Below are positions 51,617 to 60,195 of a DNA stretch of 64,000 nt, piece after piece. Position numbers and translations under genes: made by a program. The notes under the pieces are model-generated. The model had not been told where the DNA came from, did not search any database, and saw only the letters and a program-made list of their open reading frames with translations. This DNA is from Armatimonadota bacterium (GTDB taxonomy: Bacteria; Sysuimicrobiota; Sysuimicrobiia; Sysuimicrobiales; Humicultoraceae): assembly GCA_016869025.1 (NCBI GenBank), contig VGFA01000007.1, forward strand, positions 32,041 through 96,040. The letters are read 5' to 3'. Numbering within the stretch: the first letter of the stretch is position 1; every line of letters starts with the position of its first letter.

Positions 51617-52525
51617 GTGTTCGATCACCTGCTGATACCGCTTGACGGCTCACGGCTCGCCGAGAGCGTGCTTCCTGCCGCCGGGGCGGTCGCGCGCCGG
51701 TTCGGGTCTGGCGTCACCCTGCTGCACGTGGTCGAACGGACGCCGCCCGACGAGGTGCATGGTGAGCCGCATCTGACCACGGTCGCAGAGGCAGAGGCTT
51801 ACCTGACGGAGGTGGCGTCCCGGGAGTTCCCGTCCGTGGCCGTGACCATGCACGTGCACGGTCCGGACGAGACCGGCGTCGCCGAGAGCATCGCCCGCCA
51901 CGCCGATGAGCTGCGCGCCGCGCTGATCGTGCTGTGCACCCACGGTCAGGGCGGCGCCCGGGAGCTGATCTACGGCAGCGTCGCCCAACAGGTTCTCAGC
52001 CACGGCAGCGCCCCGGTCCTGCTGATCCGACCCGGCCCAGGGGCCCAGGTCTTCGCATGCAGCAGGGTTCTGGTCCCCCTTGATGGTAGTGTTCCATCCG
52101 AGGCCTCCTTGCCGCTGGCCGAGGCGCTGGCCCACGCGTTTGGCGGCCGCCTCCACCTGTTGACCGTGGTGCCCACAGTGGCAACGGTCTCCTCTGCCCG
52201 CGCGCCCGCTGCGCTGTTCCTTCCAATCGCGACTGCGGTCGCCCTGGATCTCGAGGAGCAGGAGACGCTGCTCTACCTCGATGGGCTGGCCGCTCGACTG
52301 CGGCAGGACACCCTGACCGCGGAGGTGGAGGTAGGGCGCGGTGATCCGGCCTGGGAAGTTGCCGCCGCCGCCGAGCGGTTGGACGCGGACCTTGTGGTCA
52401 TGGCCACCCACGGCCGGTCCGGGATGAGCGCGGTGTGGGCGGGCAGCGTGGCGATCCGGATCATGGCGAGGTGCCGCAGGCCGATGCTGTTGGTAAGGGC
52501 GCCGGGAGCGCCGGACGGCCTCTGA
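51617..52525 (+). CDS. Tandem universal stress protein (two UspA domains)
   Basis: 302 residues from GTG 51617. Domain 1 covers 1-145 and domain 2 about 150-295; each starts ...LIPLDGS / VLVPLDGS and ends with the nucleotide-binding GSVAQQVLSHGSAPVLLIRP / GSVAIRIMARCRRPMLLVR. ATP-binding G-x2-G-x9-G patterns are recognisable in both. Follows the NRAMP gene by 7 bp. Confidence 0.92.
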   Translation: MFDHLLIPLDGSRLAESVLPAAGAVARRFGSGVTLLHVVERTPPDEVHGEPHLTTVAEAEAYLTEVASREFPSVAVTMHVHGPDETGVAESIARHADELRAALIVLCTHGQGGARELIYGSVAQQVLSHGSAPVLLIRPGPGAQVFACSRVLVPLDGSVPSEASLPLAEALAHAFGGRLHLLTVVPTVATVSSARAPAALFLPIATAVALDLEEQETLLYLDGLAARLRQDTLTAEVEVGRGDPAWEVAAAAERLDADLVVMATHGRSGMSAVWAGSVAIRIMARCRRPMLLVRAPGAPDGL

Positions 52526-52567
52526 TGCACGCGCGGCCGGCCGATGCCTGGATGCGTGGCAGGGAGG

Positions 52568-52657
52568 TGGCGGAGGAGGTGGGATTCGAACCCACGAGGC
52601 AGTTTCCCGCCCAACGGTTTTCGAGACCGTCCGGGTACCGGGCTCCCGAACTCCTCC
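52568..52657 (-). tRNA. tRNA-Ser (anticodon CGA)
   Basis: Acceptor GGAGGAG (52657-52651) pairs with CTCCTCC (52578-52572); discriminator G and encoded CCA (52570-52568). Anticodon arm ACGGT-CTCGAAA-ACCGT gives CGA; long variable arm and GTGGG-TTCGAAT-CCCAC T arm. Ends shortly before the HAD-gene operon's 3' end. Confidence 0.96.
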
Positions 52658-52671
52658 AAAACCTAATGTTA

Positions 52672-53343
52672 TCAGGCCGGCGGTAGCGTGAACAAGGGCA
52701 GCTCAAGCAGGTCCGGCAGCGCCTCGATGTAGTAATCGGCCCACACCGACGGCTCGTGGTGAACAGCCACGGTGATCATCCCCACCGCGTGCGCTCCGTC
52801 AATCTCGCGGCTATCGTGGCCTACGAACACCGCCTCATCCGGCGCGAGGCCTGCCTGCCGCAGCGCTTCCATGTAGATCGCGGGATCCGGCTTCTGTACA
52901 CGCACGACCCTGGAGCAGGCGACCGCGTCAACCAGGTCGGCGACCCCGGCCTGGGCCAACCACTGCATCTTCCACTCCAGCGGATAGATGGTGTCGGTAA
53001 TGATCCCGACGACGAGGCCGCGCTTCTTCAGGGCGGCAAGGGTGTCTCGAGCTCCGGGCAGGCCGTGAACCTGGTGCGTTTGCTCCATGATTAGCCGGGT
53101 GAGCTCCCTGCGCTCTTGTGGGTTGGTCACGCCGCGCACGCGCAGGAACTCGTCCCAGTAGTCGCCCGCGTTGATCTGGCCGGTTGATGCCCTTGCCTGC
53201 GTGGCCCGCAGGCGGACGCGTTCGGACTCTGTGGGCTCGCGGTCGTAGCCCCTCTCCGCGAGAAGCCGGACCGCGTATTTGCCCGTGGGCACCTTGCGGT
53301 CGTAGAGAACGCCTGCAGCGTCAAAGAACACGCCCCGGATCAT
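52672..53343 (-). CDS. HAD-superfamily hydrolase
   Basis: 223 residues. Motif I is VFFDAAGVLYD: the nucleophile Asp is present but the second Asp of D-x-D is Ala, as in several HAD subgroups. Motif II IITDTIYPL, motif IV FVGHDSREIDGAHAVGM. Helical cap after residue 15 (subclass C1). Last gene of the RpiR-led operon, overlapping the second HAD gene by 4 bases. Likely a small-molecule phosphatase; substrate unknown. Confidence 0.85.
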   Translation of the reverse strand: MIRGVFFDAAGVLYDRKVPTGKYAVRLLAERGYDREPTESERVRLRATQARASTGQINAGDYWDEFLRVRGVTNPQERRELTRLIMEQTHQVHGLPGARDTLAALKKRGLVVGIITDTIYPLEWKMQWLAQAGVADLVDAVACSRVVRVQKPDPAIYMEALRQAGLAPDEAVFVGHDSREIDGAHAVGMITVAVHHEPSVWADYYIEALPDLLELPLFTLPPA

Positions 53344-54119
53344 GGTTCCCTCACGATCCCCTGCCTGCCCCTGCCCGCGATCGGTCCTGTCACGACCGCG
53401 ATGATCTCCCGTAGGTCGCGAATAACAACGTCAGGGGCCGGTTCCTCCATATCGCCGTCGGACTTGTCCGTGAGGAACGACCGGATCTGGATGGCCAGCC
53501 CGTACCCGGCCCCCTGGGCACCTGCCACGTCGCGGGAGACGGTATCGCCAACGTAGGCGCAGGCCTCCGGTGGCAGCCCCATCCGAGATGCCGCCTCATG
53601 GAAGATGCGCGGGTGCGGCTTGCGGTAGCCGAACCCCGAGCTGGTGACGACCGGGTCGAAGAAGCGGGCTATGCCGTACGACGCCAGCTTCCGCGGCACC
53701 AGCCCCAGACTCAGGATGTTCGAAATGACCGCCAGGCGGAAGCCGCGTTGCTGCAGTTCGGCAAGCACGGCGGGCGCCTCCGGCCTGAGCTCCCGCCCGT
53801 AGAAATTGTCCTCGTAGTAGAGGGTCAGATCTTCTGCCTCGGCACTCAGCCGGTCCCGGGGCAACCCGTTGTCGGGAAAGACGTACTCGGTCCACACGCG
53901 ATCCGGCGGCAACTCCCGCTGGTACTGCTCCCGCCAGCGCTGGTAGGCCGCCATGCCGGACAGCACTGCGGCGCGCAGGTCTTCCACCGACAGGCCGGGG
54001 TCAAGCCCCCGGCCCGCCAGCATCTCAAGCAGGCCGCCGGCAGCGGTCAGGCGGGTGGCGTCATCGTAGTAGATCTCCTCCAGCGTGCCACCCAGGTCGA
54101 AGACGACGGCCTTGATCAC
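53340..54119 (-). CDS. HAD-superfamily hydrolase
   Basis: 259 residues from GTG 54119, which overlaps the binding-protein stop (TAGTG). Motif I AVVFDLGGTLEE, motif II AVISNILSLG, Lys in YRKPHPRIF and motif IV YVGDTVSRDVAGAQGAGYG. The second motif-I Asp is Gly. C1-type helical cap from about 15 to 110. Its place directly behind an importer suggests dephosphorylation of the imported compound. Confidence 0.88.
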   Translation of the reverse strand: MIKAVVFDLGGTLEEIYYDDATRLTAAGGLLEMLAGRGLDPGLSVEDLRAAVLSGMAAYQRWREQYQRELPPDRVWTEYVFPDNGLPRDRLSAEAEDLTLYYEDNFYGRELRPEAPAVLAELQQRGFRLAVISNILSLGLVPRKLASYGIARFFDPVVTSSGFGYRKPHPRIFHEAASRMGLPPEACAYVGDTVSRDVAGAQGAGYGLAIQIRSFLTDKSDGDMEEPAPDVVIRDLREIIAVVTGPIAGRGRQGIVREP

Positions 54120-55327
54120 TATCTTCTCCGTTGGTTCGCGACCCAGAAGTCCAGGATCCTGGCGCCGTGCTCGTAGGCGTACATGGGGTCAATGGTCCAG
54201 GCCTTGGTCTTCAGCACGGCCATGGGCACAGCCCCGCGGGGGAACTCCAGCATGCCCGTGCGCACGGGGTAGTCTCCGGGCACGAAGAACGGCTCATAGC
54301 CCTTTCCGCCCCGGCTGTCGCCCATCAGCCACCGGATCATGAGCTTGGCGGCGTTGGGGTGGGGCGCCTGGTCAATGATGCCCAGGTAGGTCTGGTAGAA
54401 GACCGCGCCGACGGGCTTGACGTCCAGCGCGGGCTCGAAGACGAACCTCCCGGCCATCACGTCGCGGTACTTCGCGTAGTCAACCGTGGCCAGGGGCGGG
54501 TCCTTCTGTCCCCTCGTGCCCACGGCCCTGGTCGCGTCGCCGTCGCTGCCGGCAAAGACCGGATCGTTCTTGAGGAAGTCCTTTATCCACTGGAAGGCGG
54601 CGTTCGGGCAGTCCTTGTCGAGCGTGATCTCCTTGCCGAACGCTTCCTTGTAGGAGCTCGCGAAGTGATCGGCATGCTTGACGAAGGTGGCCATCATGCT
54701 CAGGTTTTCGCCGGACTCGAAGATGTCCTTGATCTGCACCTTGCCCTTCCACTGGGGCCTGGTCAGGTCCCACCAGCTCTTGATCGGAGGCGTCTTGTAC
54801 ACCTCCGAGTTGTAGATGATCACCCGCGTGCCCAGGCGCTGCACGAGCAGCGGCTCACGGAACTCCTTTGGGATCAGCCCCACCAGCTCGCTTGGGACGA
54901 AGTTCCAGAGCATCCGTCTCGGGACCATTTCGAAGATAACCGTGGGCGGATCTCCGGCGAAGAACACGTCGCCGGTTCGGACGCGCGCGCGGGCTTCCTC
55001 TTTGACCTTGCTGATCACGTCTACGGTGCCCATGTCAAAGGCCTCGACCTTGATGCCGGGATAGGCGGCCTCGAAGCTCTTGGCGGCCGCCGGAATGCGC
55101 GAGGACGACGAGTAGACGACGACCTTACCTTCCTTCTTGGCCGCCGCCTCAATCGCTGCCCAGTCGTGCGTCGCCGGCGAGTGTGGGCCCAGTTGGGCAT
55201 CCTTCAGCCACTTCTGCTGGGCCTCGGACATCGCGGGCGCGCCCAGGGATGGCGTGGCCCCCGCTAGCGCAACGACGAGGACGCCGATGGTCAGAGCGCA
55301 CGTCAGGGAAAGGACCTGCCTGATCAT
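54119..55327 (-). CDS. ABC transporter substrate-binding protein, Fbp/Afu-like
   Basis: 402 residues from ATG 55327 behind GAAGGAGGTCA. Signal peptide 1-29 (LTCALTIGVLVVALAGATPSLG). Class F/D binding fold with KKEGKVVVYSSSS, FEAAYPGIKVEAFD, GTRVIIYNSEVYKTPPIKSWWDLTRPQWKGK. It is of the 'ferric' SBP_bac family, but such proteins also bind sugar phosphates (AfuA), spermidine or phosphonates. The Tyr pair that coordinates Fe3+ in FbpA is not obvious near the C-terminus. Confidence 0.9.
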   Translation of the reverse strand: MIRQVLSLTCALTIGVLVVALAGATPSLGAPAMSEAQQKWLKDAQLGPHSPATHDWAAIEAAAKKEGKVVVYSSSSRIPAAAKSFEAAYPGIKVEAFDMGTVDVISKVKEEARARVRTGDVFFAGDPPTVIFEMVPRRMLWNFVPSELVGLIPKEFREPLLVQRLGTRVIIYNSEVYKTPPIKSWWDLTRPQWKGKVQIKDIFESGENLSMMATFVKHADHFASSYKEAFGKEITLDKDCPNAAFQWIKDFLKNDPVFAGSDGDATRAVGTRGQKDPPLATVDYAKYRDVMAGRFVFEPALDVKPVGAVFYQTYLGIIDQAPHPNAAKLMIRWLMGDSRGGKGYEPFFVPGDYPVRTGMLEFPRGAVPMAVLKTKAWTIDPMYAYEHGARILDFWVANQRRR

Positions 55328-57141
55328 TGGGTGACCTCCTTCTTTCCGATTTTGCGGATCAACCACTGACCTGCCAGACTCAGGGCGACGAGGATTATCA
55401 CGATGCCGTTGGCAAACTGGGTGAAGCCCTGCTCATTGTAGCGGAAGATCAGGCTGGGCAGCACCCGGGTGGACGGCGTCACCAGCAGAATGATGAGCGA
55501 TAGGTCGCGGATGGTGCTGATGAACGTCAGCAGGAACCCTGCCACGAACCCGCTCAGGGTCAGGGGAACGATGATGCGCCGGAACCGCGCGGTCCAGGAG
55601 GCGCCGGCCACGACCGCGGCCTCCTCGAGCTCCTGGCCCACCTGGAGCATGGAAGAGACCCCTGTCCGCGACGAGAAGGGCAGGTTCTTGGCGACGCAGA
55701 CCAGCACCAGCAGCGCAAAGGTGCCGTAGAGCGCCGGGATCGGACCGAGCGGCGATGCGAACATCGCTATGTAGACCGCCCCGAAGGCGATGCTGGGAAC
55801 GAGATATGGCAGGAACGCTATCTGCTCCAGCGCGCGCGACAGCCGCGTCCCGCGTCCTTTCACGATGGCGTACCCCAGGAGCAGGCCTAGCAGGCCCACC
55901 AATACCGCGGTGATCACTGACAGCGCGATGCTGTTCTTCGCGGCTCCAAGCACGAGCCAGCTTCGCAGCAGGCCTGCTTCCCCCTCTGCGTAGCGGCGGT
56001 CTCCGCCCTGGGAGACCCAGTAGTGCAGCGATAGATTGCCCAGACTGTAGTTGTTCTCCTCGAGCATGAGCGACTGCCAGGCCAGGAGCAGGAGGGGAAC
56101 CAGCACGCAGACCAGGACGAACGCCGACACCAGGATCAACAACGGGTACCGCCAGCCGCGAAGCGGCGTCAGGCGCACGCGCAGGCCCCTGCCTGAGATC
56201 GTGACGAAGCTCTTGCGCGTGCCGATGAGGCGCTGGTTGCCATAGATCGTCAGCGCGGACAGCGCCACCAGCACCACGGCCAGGATGTAGGCGGACGCCT
56301 TGAAGCCCATCCTGAGGTTGTTGTAGAGGGTGGTGGCCAGCGTATAGTATCCCACCGGCCTGCCAAGGAAGATAGGCGTGCCGAACGTCCCCAGTGACCG
56401 TGAGAAGGTCAGGATGAAGGCCGAGAGGATCGCGGGAAGGACCAGGGGGAGCGTGATCTTCTTTAGGATCTTCCATCGGTTCGCTCCGAGGATCTCCCCT
56501 GACTCCTCGAGATGGCTGTCAACCGAGGCGAGCGCGCCCGACACCAGGATGAAGGTGAAGGCGTAGTAGTGCAGTCCCATGGCGATGACGATGGGGACCG
56601 GTCCGTAGGCCAGCCAGTTTGGGGTAGCGACGCCGGTAAGGTACTCGAACAGGCCGCCTGCTCCGCCCAGCCGCGAGTTCCTGAAGAAGACCAGCCAGGC
56701 CAGCGCTATGGTCCACGAGGGCAGGATGAAGGGGATCGTGATAAGGCCGCTGAGCAGTCGGCGCCCCGGCAGATCAGTGCGGGTCAGGAGCCAGGCGAGC
56801 GGGCACCCGATCAGCAGGGCCATGAGGGTCGCGCCCGCAGACGTGACGACCGTGTTGAGAAACGGCCTGTAGACCAGCTCGTTGCTCACGGCACCCAGGA
56901 ATGTGCGCTTCCAGTGGAACAGGGTGAACGCGCCTTCCTCGAACCCCCTGGCCACCCGCGCGTCCTCGGGGTGCCACGTGACTGTCGCCCACGCGATCCG
57001 CAGGAGTGGAACCCCCACCAGGTAGATGAGCACGGCGCAGAGGCCGAGCGATAGCAGGATCCTGGGCGTCGTTATCGCACGCCAGAGGCGCCGCAGGTGC
57101 GGATGCAGCGCGGACGACCAGGGCGGATTCAGCGCGGCCAT
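55324..57141 (-). CDS. ABC transporter permease, fused two-domain FbpB/AfuB type
   Basis: 605 residues from ATG 57141, which overlaps the ATPase stop as TAATG. Two homologous six-helix permease halves in one chain, each with an EAA coupling loop (SGEILGANRWKILKKITLPLVLP and EEAAVVAGASWTARFRRIIVPLT). Fused permeases are the rule in FbpB/AfuB/2-aminoethylphosphonate importers. Open sequence upstream of 57141 only shadows the ATPase gene. Confidence 0.92.
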   Translation of the reverse strand: MAALNPPWSSALHPHLRRLWRAITTPRILLSLGLCAVLIYLVGVPLLRIAWATVTWHPEDARVARGFEEGAFTLFHWKRTFLGAVSNELVYRPFLNTVVTSAGATLMALLIGCPLAWLLTRTDLPGRRLLSGLITIPFILPSWTIALAWLVFFRNSRLGGAGGLFEYLTGVATPNWLAYGPVPIVIAMGLHYYAFTFILVSGALASVDSHLEESGEILGANRWKILKKITLPLVLPAILSAFILTFSRSLGTFGTPIFLGRPVGYYTLATTLYNNLRMGFKASAYILAVVLVALSALTIYGNQRLIGTRKSFVTISGRGLRVRLTPLRGWRYPLLILVSAFVLVCVLVPLLLLAWQSLMLEENNYSLGNLSLHYWVSQGGDRRYAEGEAGLLRSWLVLGAAKNSIALSVITAVLVGLLGLLLGYAIVKGRGTRLSRALEQIAFLPYLVPSIAFGAVYIAMFASPLGPIPALYGTFALLVLVCVAKNLPFSSRTGVSSMLQVGQELEEAAVVAGASWTARFRRIIVPLTLSGFVAGFLLTFISTIRDLSLIILLVTPSTRVLPSLIFRYNEQGFTQFANGIVIILVALSLAGQWLIRKIGKKEVTQ

Positions 57142-58259
57142 TACTGCGCCGGACCTCCGCGACCATCGGGCAACAGACGCGATGTGGCCGGATCGTAGAG
57201 GTTGAACGTGGCCGGGACAAACGAGAGCCACACCTTGCGGTCCATCTCGATCGTCACCGGCCGCGTCTCGCGGACGGTGAACATCAAATCACCCCGGCGG
57301 ACGTTGACAATCTGTTCCGCTCCAGCGGGCAGGACCGAGTACGTCTCGAACTCCACCGCGCCTTGCTGGGGCTCCAGGTAGAGCATGATGCTCTCAGGCC
57401 GGATGCCGGCGATGACGCGCTCCAGGGCAGGCGGACTGGGGTAGCACAGGGTGAACGCGCCGAAGTCCAGGACGGCTGCCTCTCCCCCTCCGCGCACCGT
57501 CGCCGGAAGCAGGTTCATCTTTGGGGTCCCGATGAAGTCCGCCACGAACACGGTGGCCGGCCTGCGGTACACGACGTCGGGCGGCGCCAGCTGCTCCAAG
57601 ACCCCTTCCTTCAGGACAGCCACATGGGTCGAGAGCGTCAGCGCCTCGAGCTGGTCGTGGGTGACATACACGACCGTGGCGCCGGTATCCCGGTGGAGAC
57701 GCTTGAGCTCGGAGCGCATGTCCATTCGCAGCCGCGCATCCAGGTTCGAGAGGGGCTCGTCCAGCAGGAAGATGCCAGGCCGGGGCGCCAGCATCCTGGC
57801 CAGGGCCACGCGCTGCTGCTGCCCCCCGCTCATCTCTTGTGGGTAGCGGCCTTCCATCCCGGCCAGTTGCAGGTCGGACAGGGCCCGGGCGACCCGGCGG
57901 CTGATATCTTGGGCCGGTAGCCGGGCCAGCTCCAGCCCGAACGCCACGTTCTCAAAGACGGTCATGTGGGGCCAGAGCGCGTAACTCTGGAAGACCAGAC
58001 CCAGGCCCCGGCGCGACGGTGGCACGTGGATGCCTTGCTGGTGCGAGAAGATGGGGCGGCCGTCTATCAGTATCTCCCCGCAGTCGGGATCCTCGAGGCC
58101 GGCCACCATGCGCAATACCGTGGTCTTCCCGCAGCCGGAGGGGCCCAGTACCGTGAGGAAGCTCCCTGGTTCGATAACGAGGCTGAGGTCGTTGACGGCA
58201 ACTACCTTACCGAAGCGCTTGCTCACGTTGCGCAGTTCGATCCGGCGCATCTCTGTCAC
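57141..58259 (-). CDS. ABC transporter ATPase, PotA/FbpC/AfuC-like
   Basis: 372 residues. Walker A GPSGCGKTT (39-47), signature MSGGQQQRVALAR, Walker B IFLLDEPLSNLD, H-loop YVTHDQLEAL; the C-terminal 120 residues form TOBE-type regulatory folds (VIAGIRPESIML). Overlaps the RpiR stop by 4 bases and the permease start by 1. Confidence 0.93.
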   Translation of the reverse strand: MTEMRRIELRNVSKRFGKVVAVNDLSLVIEPGSFLTVLGPSGCGKTTVLRMVAGLEDPDCGEILIDGRPIFSHQQGIHVPPSRRGLGLVFQSYALWPHMTVFENVAFGLELARLPAQDISRRVARALSDLQLAGMEGRYPQEMSGGQQQRVALARMLAPRPGIFLLDEPLSNLDARLRMDMRSELKRLHRDTGATVVYVTHDQLEALTLSTHVAVLKEGVLEQLAPPDVVYRRPATVFVADFIGTPKMNLLPATVRGGGEAAVLDFGAFTLCYPSPPALERVIAGIRPESIMLYLEPQQGAVEFETYSVLPAGAEQIVNVRRGDLMFTVRETRPVTIEMDRKVWLSFVPATFNLYDPATSRLLPDGRGGPAQ

Positions 58260-59149
58260 TCCAGGGCCTGTATTGTCCCACCCTTTCCCAGCATGTCGAG
58301 GCCGTACGCGGCACGCAGCTCTTGAAGCAGGTTGATGCTGTCCAGACTTTGCTTGGGGCGGGCCACGGCCACGGCCAGAATCAGGGCGTTCAGGATTGTC
58401 ATCGGCACGGTCATAGAATGGAACGTTGAGACCGGCCCCCGCCGGGCGGCCAGCACGACGTCGGCCTTGCGCTTGAAGGCCAGCCCCAGGGTATCGGTCA
58501 GGAACACGGTGCGGCAGCCCAGCGATCGGGCGTGGGTGAGCACGGCCACGAGTTCCGGGGTGGCCCGCAGGAAGCCCGCGGCCAGCACCGCGTCGCCCCG
58601 CTGAAGCAGCAGAAGTTCCTCCAGTACGTCCCGGCCCGAACTGGTCAGGCCGCGGACAGGCACGCCGAACCGCTGGAGGCGGATCTTGGCAAGGTCGGCG
58701 AGTATGCGCGAGGGGCCCATGCCGAACACGAAGACCCTGCGCGCCTTCAAGAGAATCTTCGCCGCGCGGTCGAAGTCGGCCGGGCGCACGCCGAGGAGCA
58801 TCTCCGTCAGGTACTGCACTTCCATCTCGGCAACCTTGGTGAGGAGGTGCCTCTGGTCGCCCTTCAGGTCGTCCAGCTTGCGCCGGAGGCGGGCCGCCGG
58901 GCTCGCCTTCTGGCGGAACAACTCTTGAAGAACGCGGCGCAGTTCGGGATAGCCGTTGTAGCCCACGGCCCTGGCAAACCGTACCACCGTGGCCTCGCTG
59001 ACGTTGAAGCGCTCGGCCATGGCCGCGGCGGAGAGGAACGCCGCCTCGTCGTAGTTGTCCAGGAGGTAGGAGGCGATGCGCTGCTGGCTCTTGGTGAGCC
59101 CGGGGAATCGGTCTTCCAGCCGCTGCCGGAACCCCTCGAGCGACTCCAC
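58256..59149 (-). CDS. RpiR-family transcriptional regulator
   Basis: 297 residues from GTG 59149, chosen because GGAGGGG ends five bases upstream. N-terminal HTH_6 (TKSQQRIASYLLDNYDEAAFLSAAAMAERFNVSEATVVRFARAVGYNGYPELR) and C-terminal SIS domain (VFVFGMGPSRILADLAK, GDAVLAAGFLRATPELVAVLTHA), which senses phosphosugars. First gene of a six-gene overlapping operon. Three (G/A)CAAGA(T/G) repeats lie upstream at 59164, 59177 and 59194 and could be operator half-sites. Confidence 0.92.
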   Translation of the reverse strand: MESLEGFRQRLEDRFPGLTKSQQRIASYLLDNYDEAAFLSAAAMAERFNVSEATVVRFARAVGYNGYPELRRVLQELFRQKASPAARLRRKLDDLKGDQRHLLTKVAEMEVQYLTEMLLGVRPADFDRAAKILLKARRVFVFGMGPSRILADLAKIRLQRFGVPVRGLTSSGRDVLEELLLLQRGDAVLAAGFLRATPELVAVLTHARSLGCRTVFLTDTLGLAFKRKADVVLAARRGPVSTFHSMTVPMTILNALILAVAVARPKQSLDSINLLQELRAAYGLDMLGKGGTIQALE

Positions 59150-59249
59150 GCGCACCCCTCCATGCAAGATAGTCCTACAAGATGAAGGGGATTGCAAGAG
59201 CTCTTTCAGGCGAGCCTGCGGGTGCCCGGTCTACCTGCCGGTCACGGCA

Positions 59250-59567
59250 TCAGCGGCGCCGCCGGCGGCCGGGCTCCTGCTCGTCCGCTTCCCACGGCCG
59301 GTACCCGGTCTCGTACATCGCCTTTGAGACCATGTGCGCCCCCACCGGAGCGGTGAGCAGCACGAAGAGCAGCGTGACGATCTCCCTTCCGTCGGTCCCG
59401 TGCGCCAGGATCGCCGAGCTCAGCACCAGCGCCAGCCCCAGCGTGGTCGCCTTCGTGGCCGCGTGCAGGCGAGCGTAGGCGTCTGTGAAACGGTGCAGCC
59501 CCAGCGCGGCGATCAGCGAGAGACTCGATCCCGCCAGCAGCAGCACGGCGATCGCGGTATCACGCAA
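59250..59567 (-). CDS. mrpG: Mrp Na+/H+ antiporter subunit G
   Basis: 105 residues from TTG 59567 with GGGAGG 7 nt upstream; overlaps the end of mrpF by 8 bases. Three membrane segments and the MrpG core LHRFTDAYARLHAATKATTLG. Charged tail (EADEQEPGRRRRR). Last gene of the operon. Confidence 0.9.
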   Translation of the reverse strand: MRDTAIAVLLLAGSSLSLIAALGLHRFTDAYARLHAATKATTLGLALVLSSAILAHGTDGREIVTLLFVLLTAPVGAHMVSKAMYETGYRPWEADEQEPGRRRRR

Positions 59568-59823
59568 TGGGAGGCCTCCCCCGCACGTAGCGCGCCGCGG
59601 CAACGGTCCCGATGAAGCCCAGGATGGCCACCACGGCGGCCACGTCCGCGTAGAGCCGCGTCCCGGCTCGCATTCCCAGCACGGTTACCAGGATGATCAG
59701 GATCGTGGCGATCGTGTCGCCGGCCACCACGCGGTCGCCCAGGTGCGGGCCCCGTACCATGCGCAGCAGGCACAGCGCCATCGCGACCACGAGCATGGCG
59801 AGCGCGATCGTGACGGCCGTCAT
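59560..59823 (-). CDS. mrpF: Mrp Na+/H+ antiporter subunit F
   Basis: 87 residues, three membrane segments, with the family motif MVRGPHLGDRVVAGDTIATI. Start overlaps the mrpE stop by 4 bases. Confidence 0.93.
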   Translation of the reverse strand: MTAVTIALAMLVVAMALCLLRMVRGPHLGDRVVAGDTIATILIILVTVLGMRAGTRLYADVAAVVAILGFIGTVAAARYVRGRPPIA

Positions 59824-60188
59824 TCAAGCAACCCCCGAATCGGTCTCTCCAGCGTGCGCTTGATCTCGTCCACCGTGGCCGCCGGGTCGTCCATGGCCAG
59901 CACGTGAACGAGCAGATGGGATCGGTCCCCGGCAACGTCCACGGTCATCGTGCCCGGTATGAGCGTGATCGAGTGCGCCAGCATTGTAATGCCCGCGTCG
60001 GTCTTGAGGTCCAGCGGCACCTGCACGATGCCGGAGCGGATCCGCAGACGCGGCCGCAGCACAACCAATCCGGCGACCGCGAGGTTGGCGACGAAGTTCT
60101 GGTAGATGAACGTCGCCAACCAGATGAGCCCCGACCTGATCCGTCGAAACGGCGCCATCTCCCGGTTCCTCATCGCAGGCGCTTCCAC
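59820..60188 (-). CDS. mrpE: Mrp Na+/H+ antiporter subunit E
   Basis: 122 residues from GTG 60188 with TAGGAG upstream (Met6 also possible). Contains two N-terminal membrane segments and the conserved LAHSITLIPGTMTVDV block followed by a soluble end (HVLAMDDPAATVDEIKRTLE). Somewhat shorter than typical MrpE (about 160), missing part of the N-terminal helix region. Confidence 0.9.
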   Translation of the reverse strand: MEAPAMRNREMAPFRRIRSGLIWLATFIYQNFVANLAVAGLVVLRPRLRIRSGIVQVPLDLKTDAGITMLAHSITLIPGTMTVDVAGDRSHLLVHVLAMDDPAATVDEIKRTLERPIRGLLE

Positions 60189-60195
60189 GGCGCTC

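Noticed and set aside
55324..57231. Longer version of the permease starting upstream at 57231
   Set aside because: The extra 30 residues only translate the 3' end of the ATPase gene in another frame; the TAATG overlap at 57139-57143 is the natural start.
54119..58259. Calling the operon an iron(III) importer
   Set aside because: Family resemblance alone is a known trap; RpiR and two HAD genes in the same overlapping operon point elsewhere, so only 'Fbp/Afu-like' is stated.
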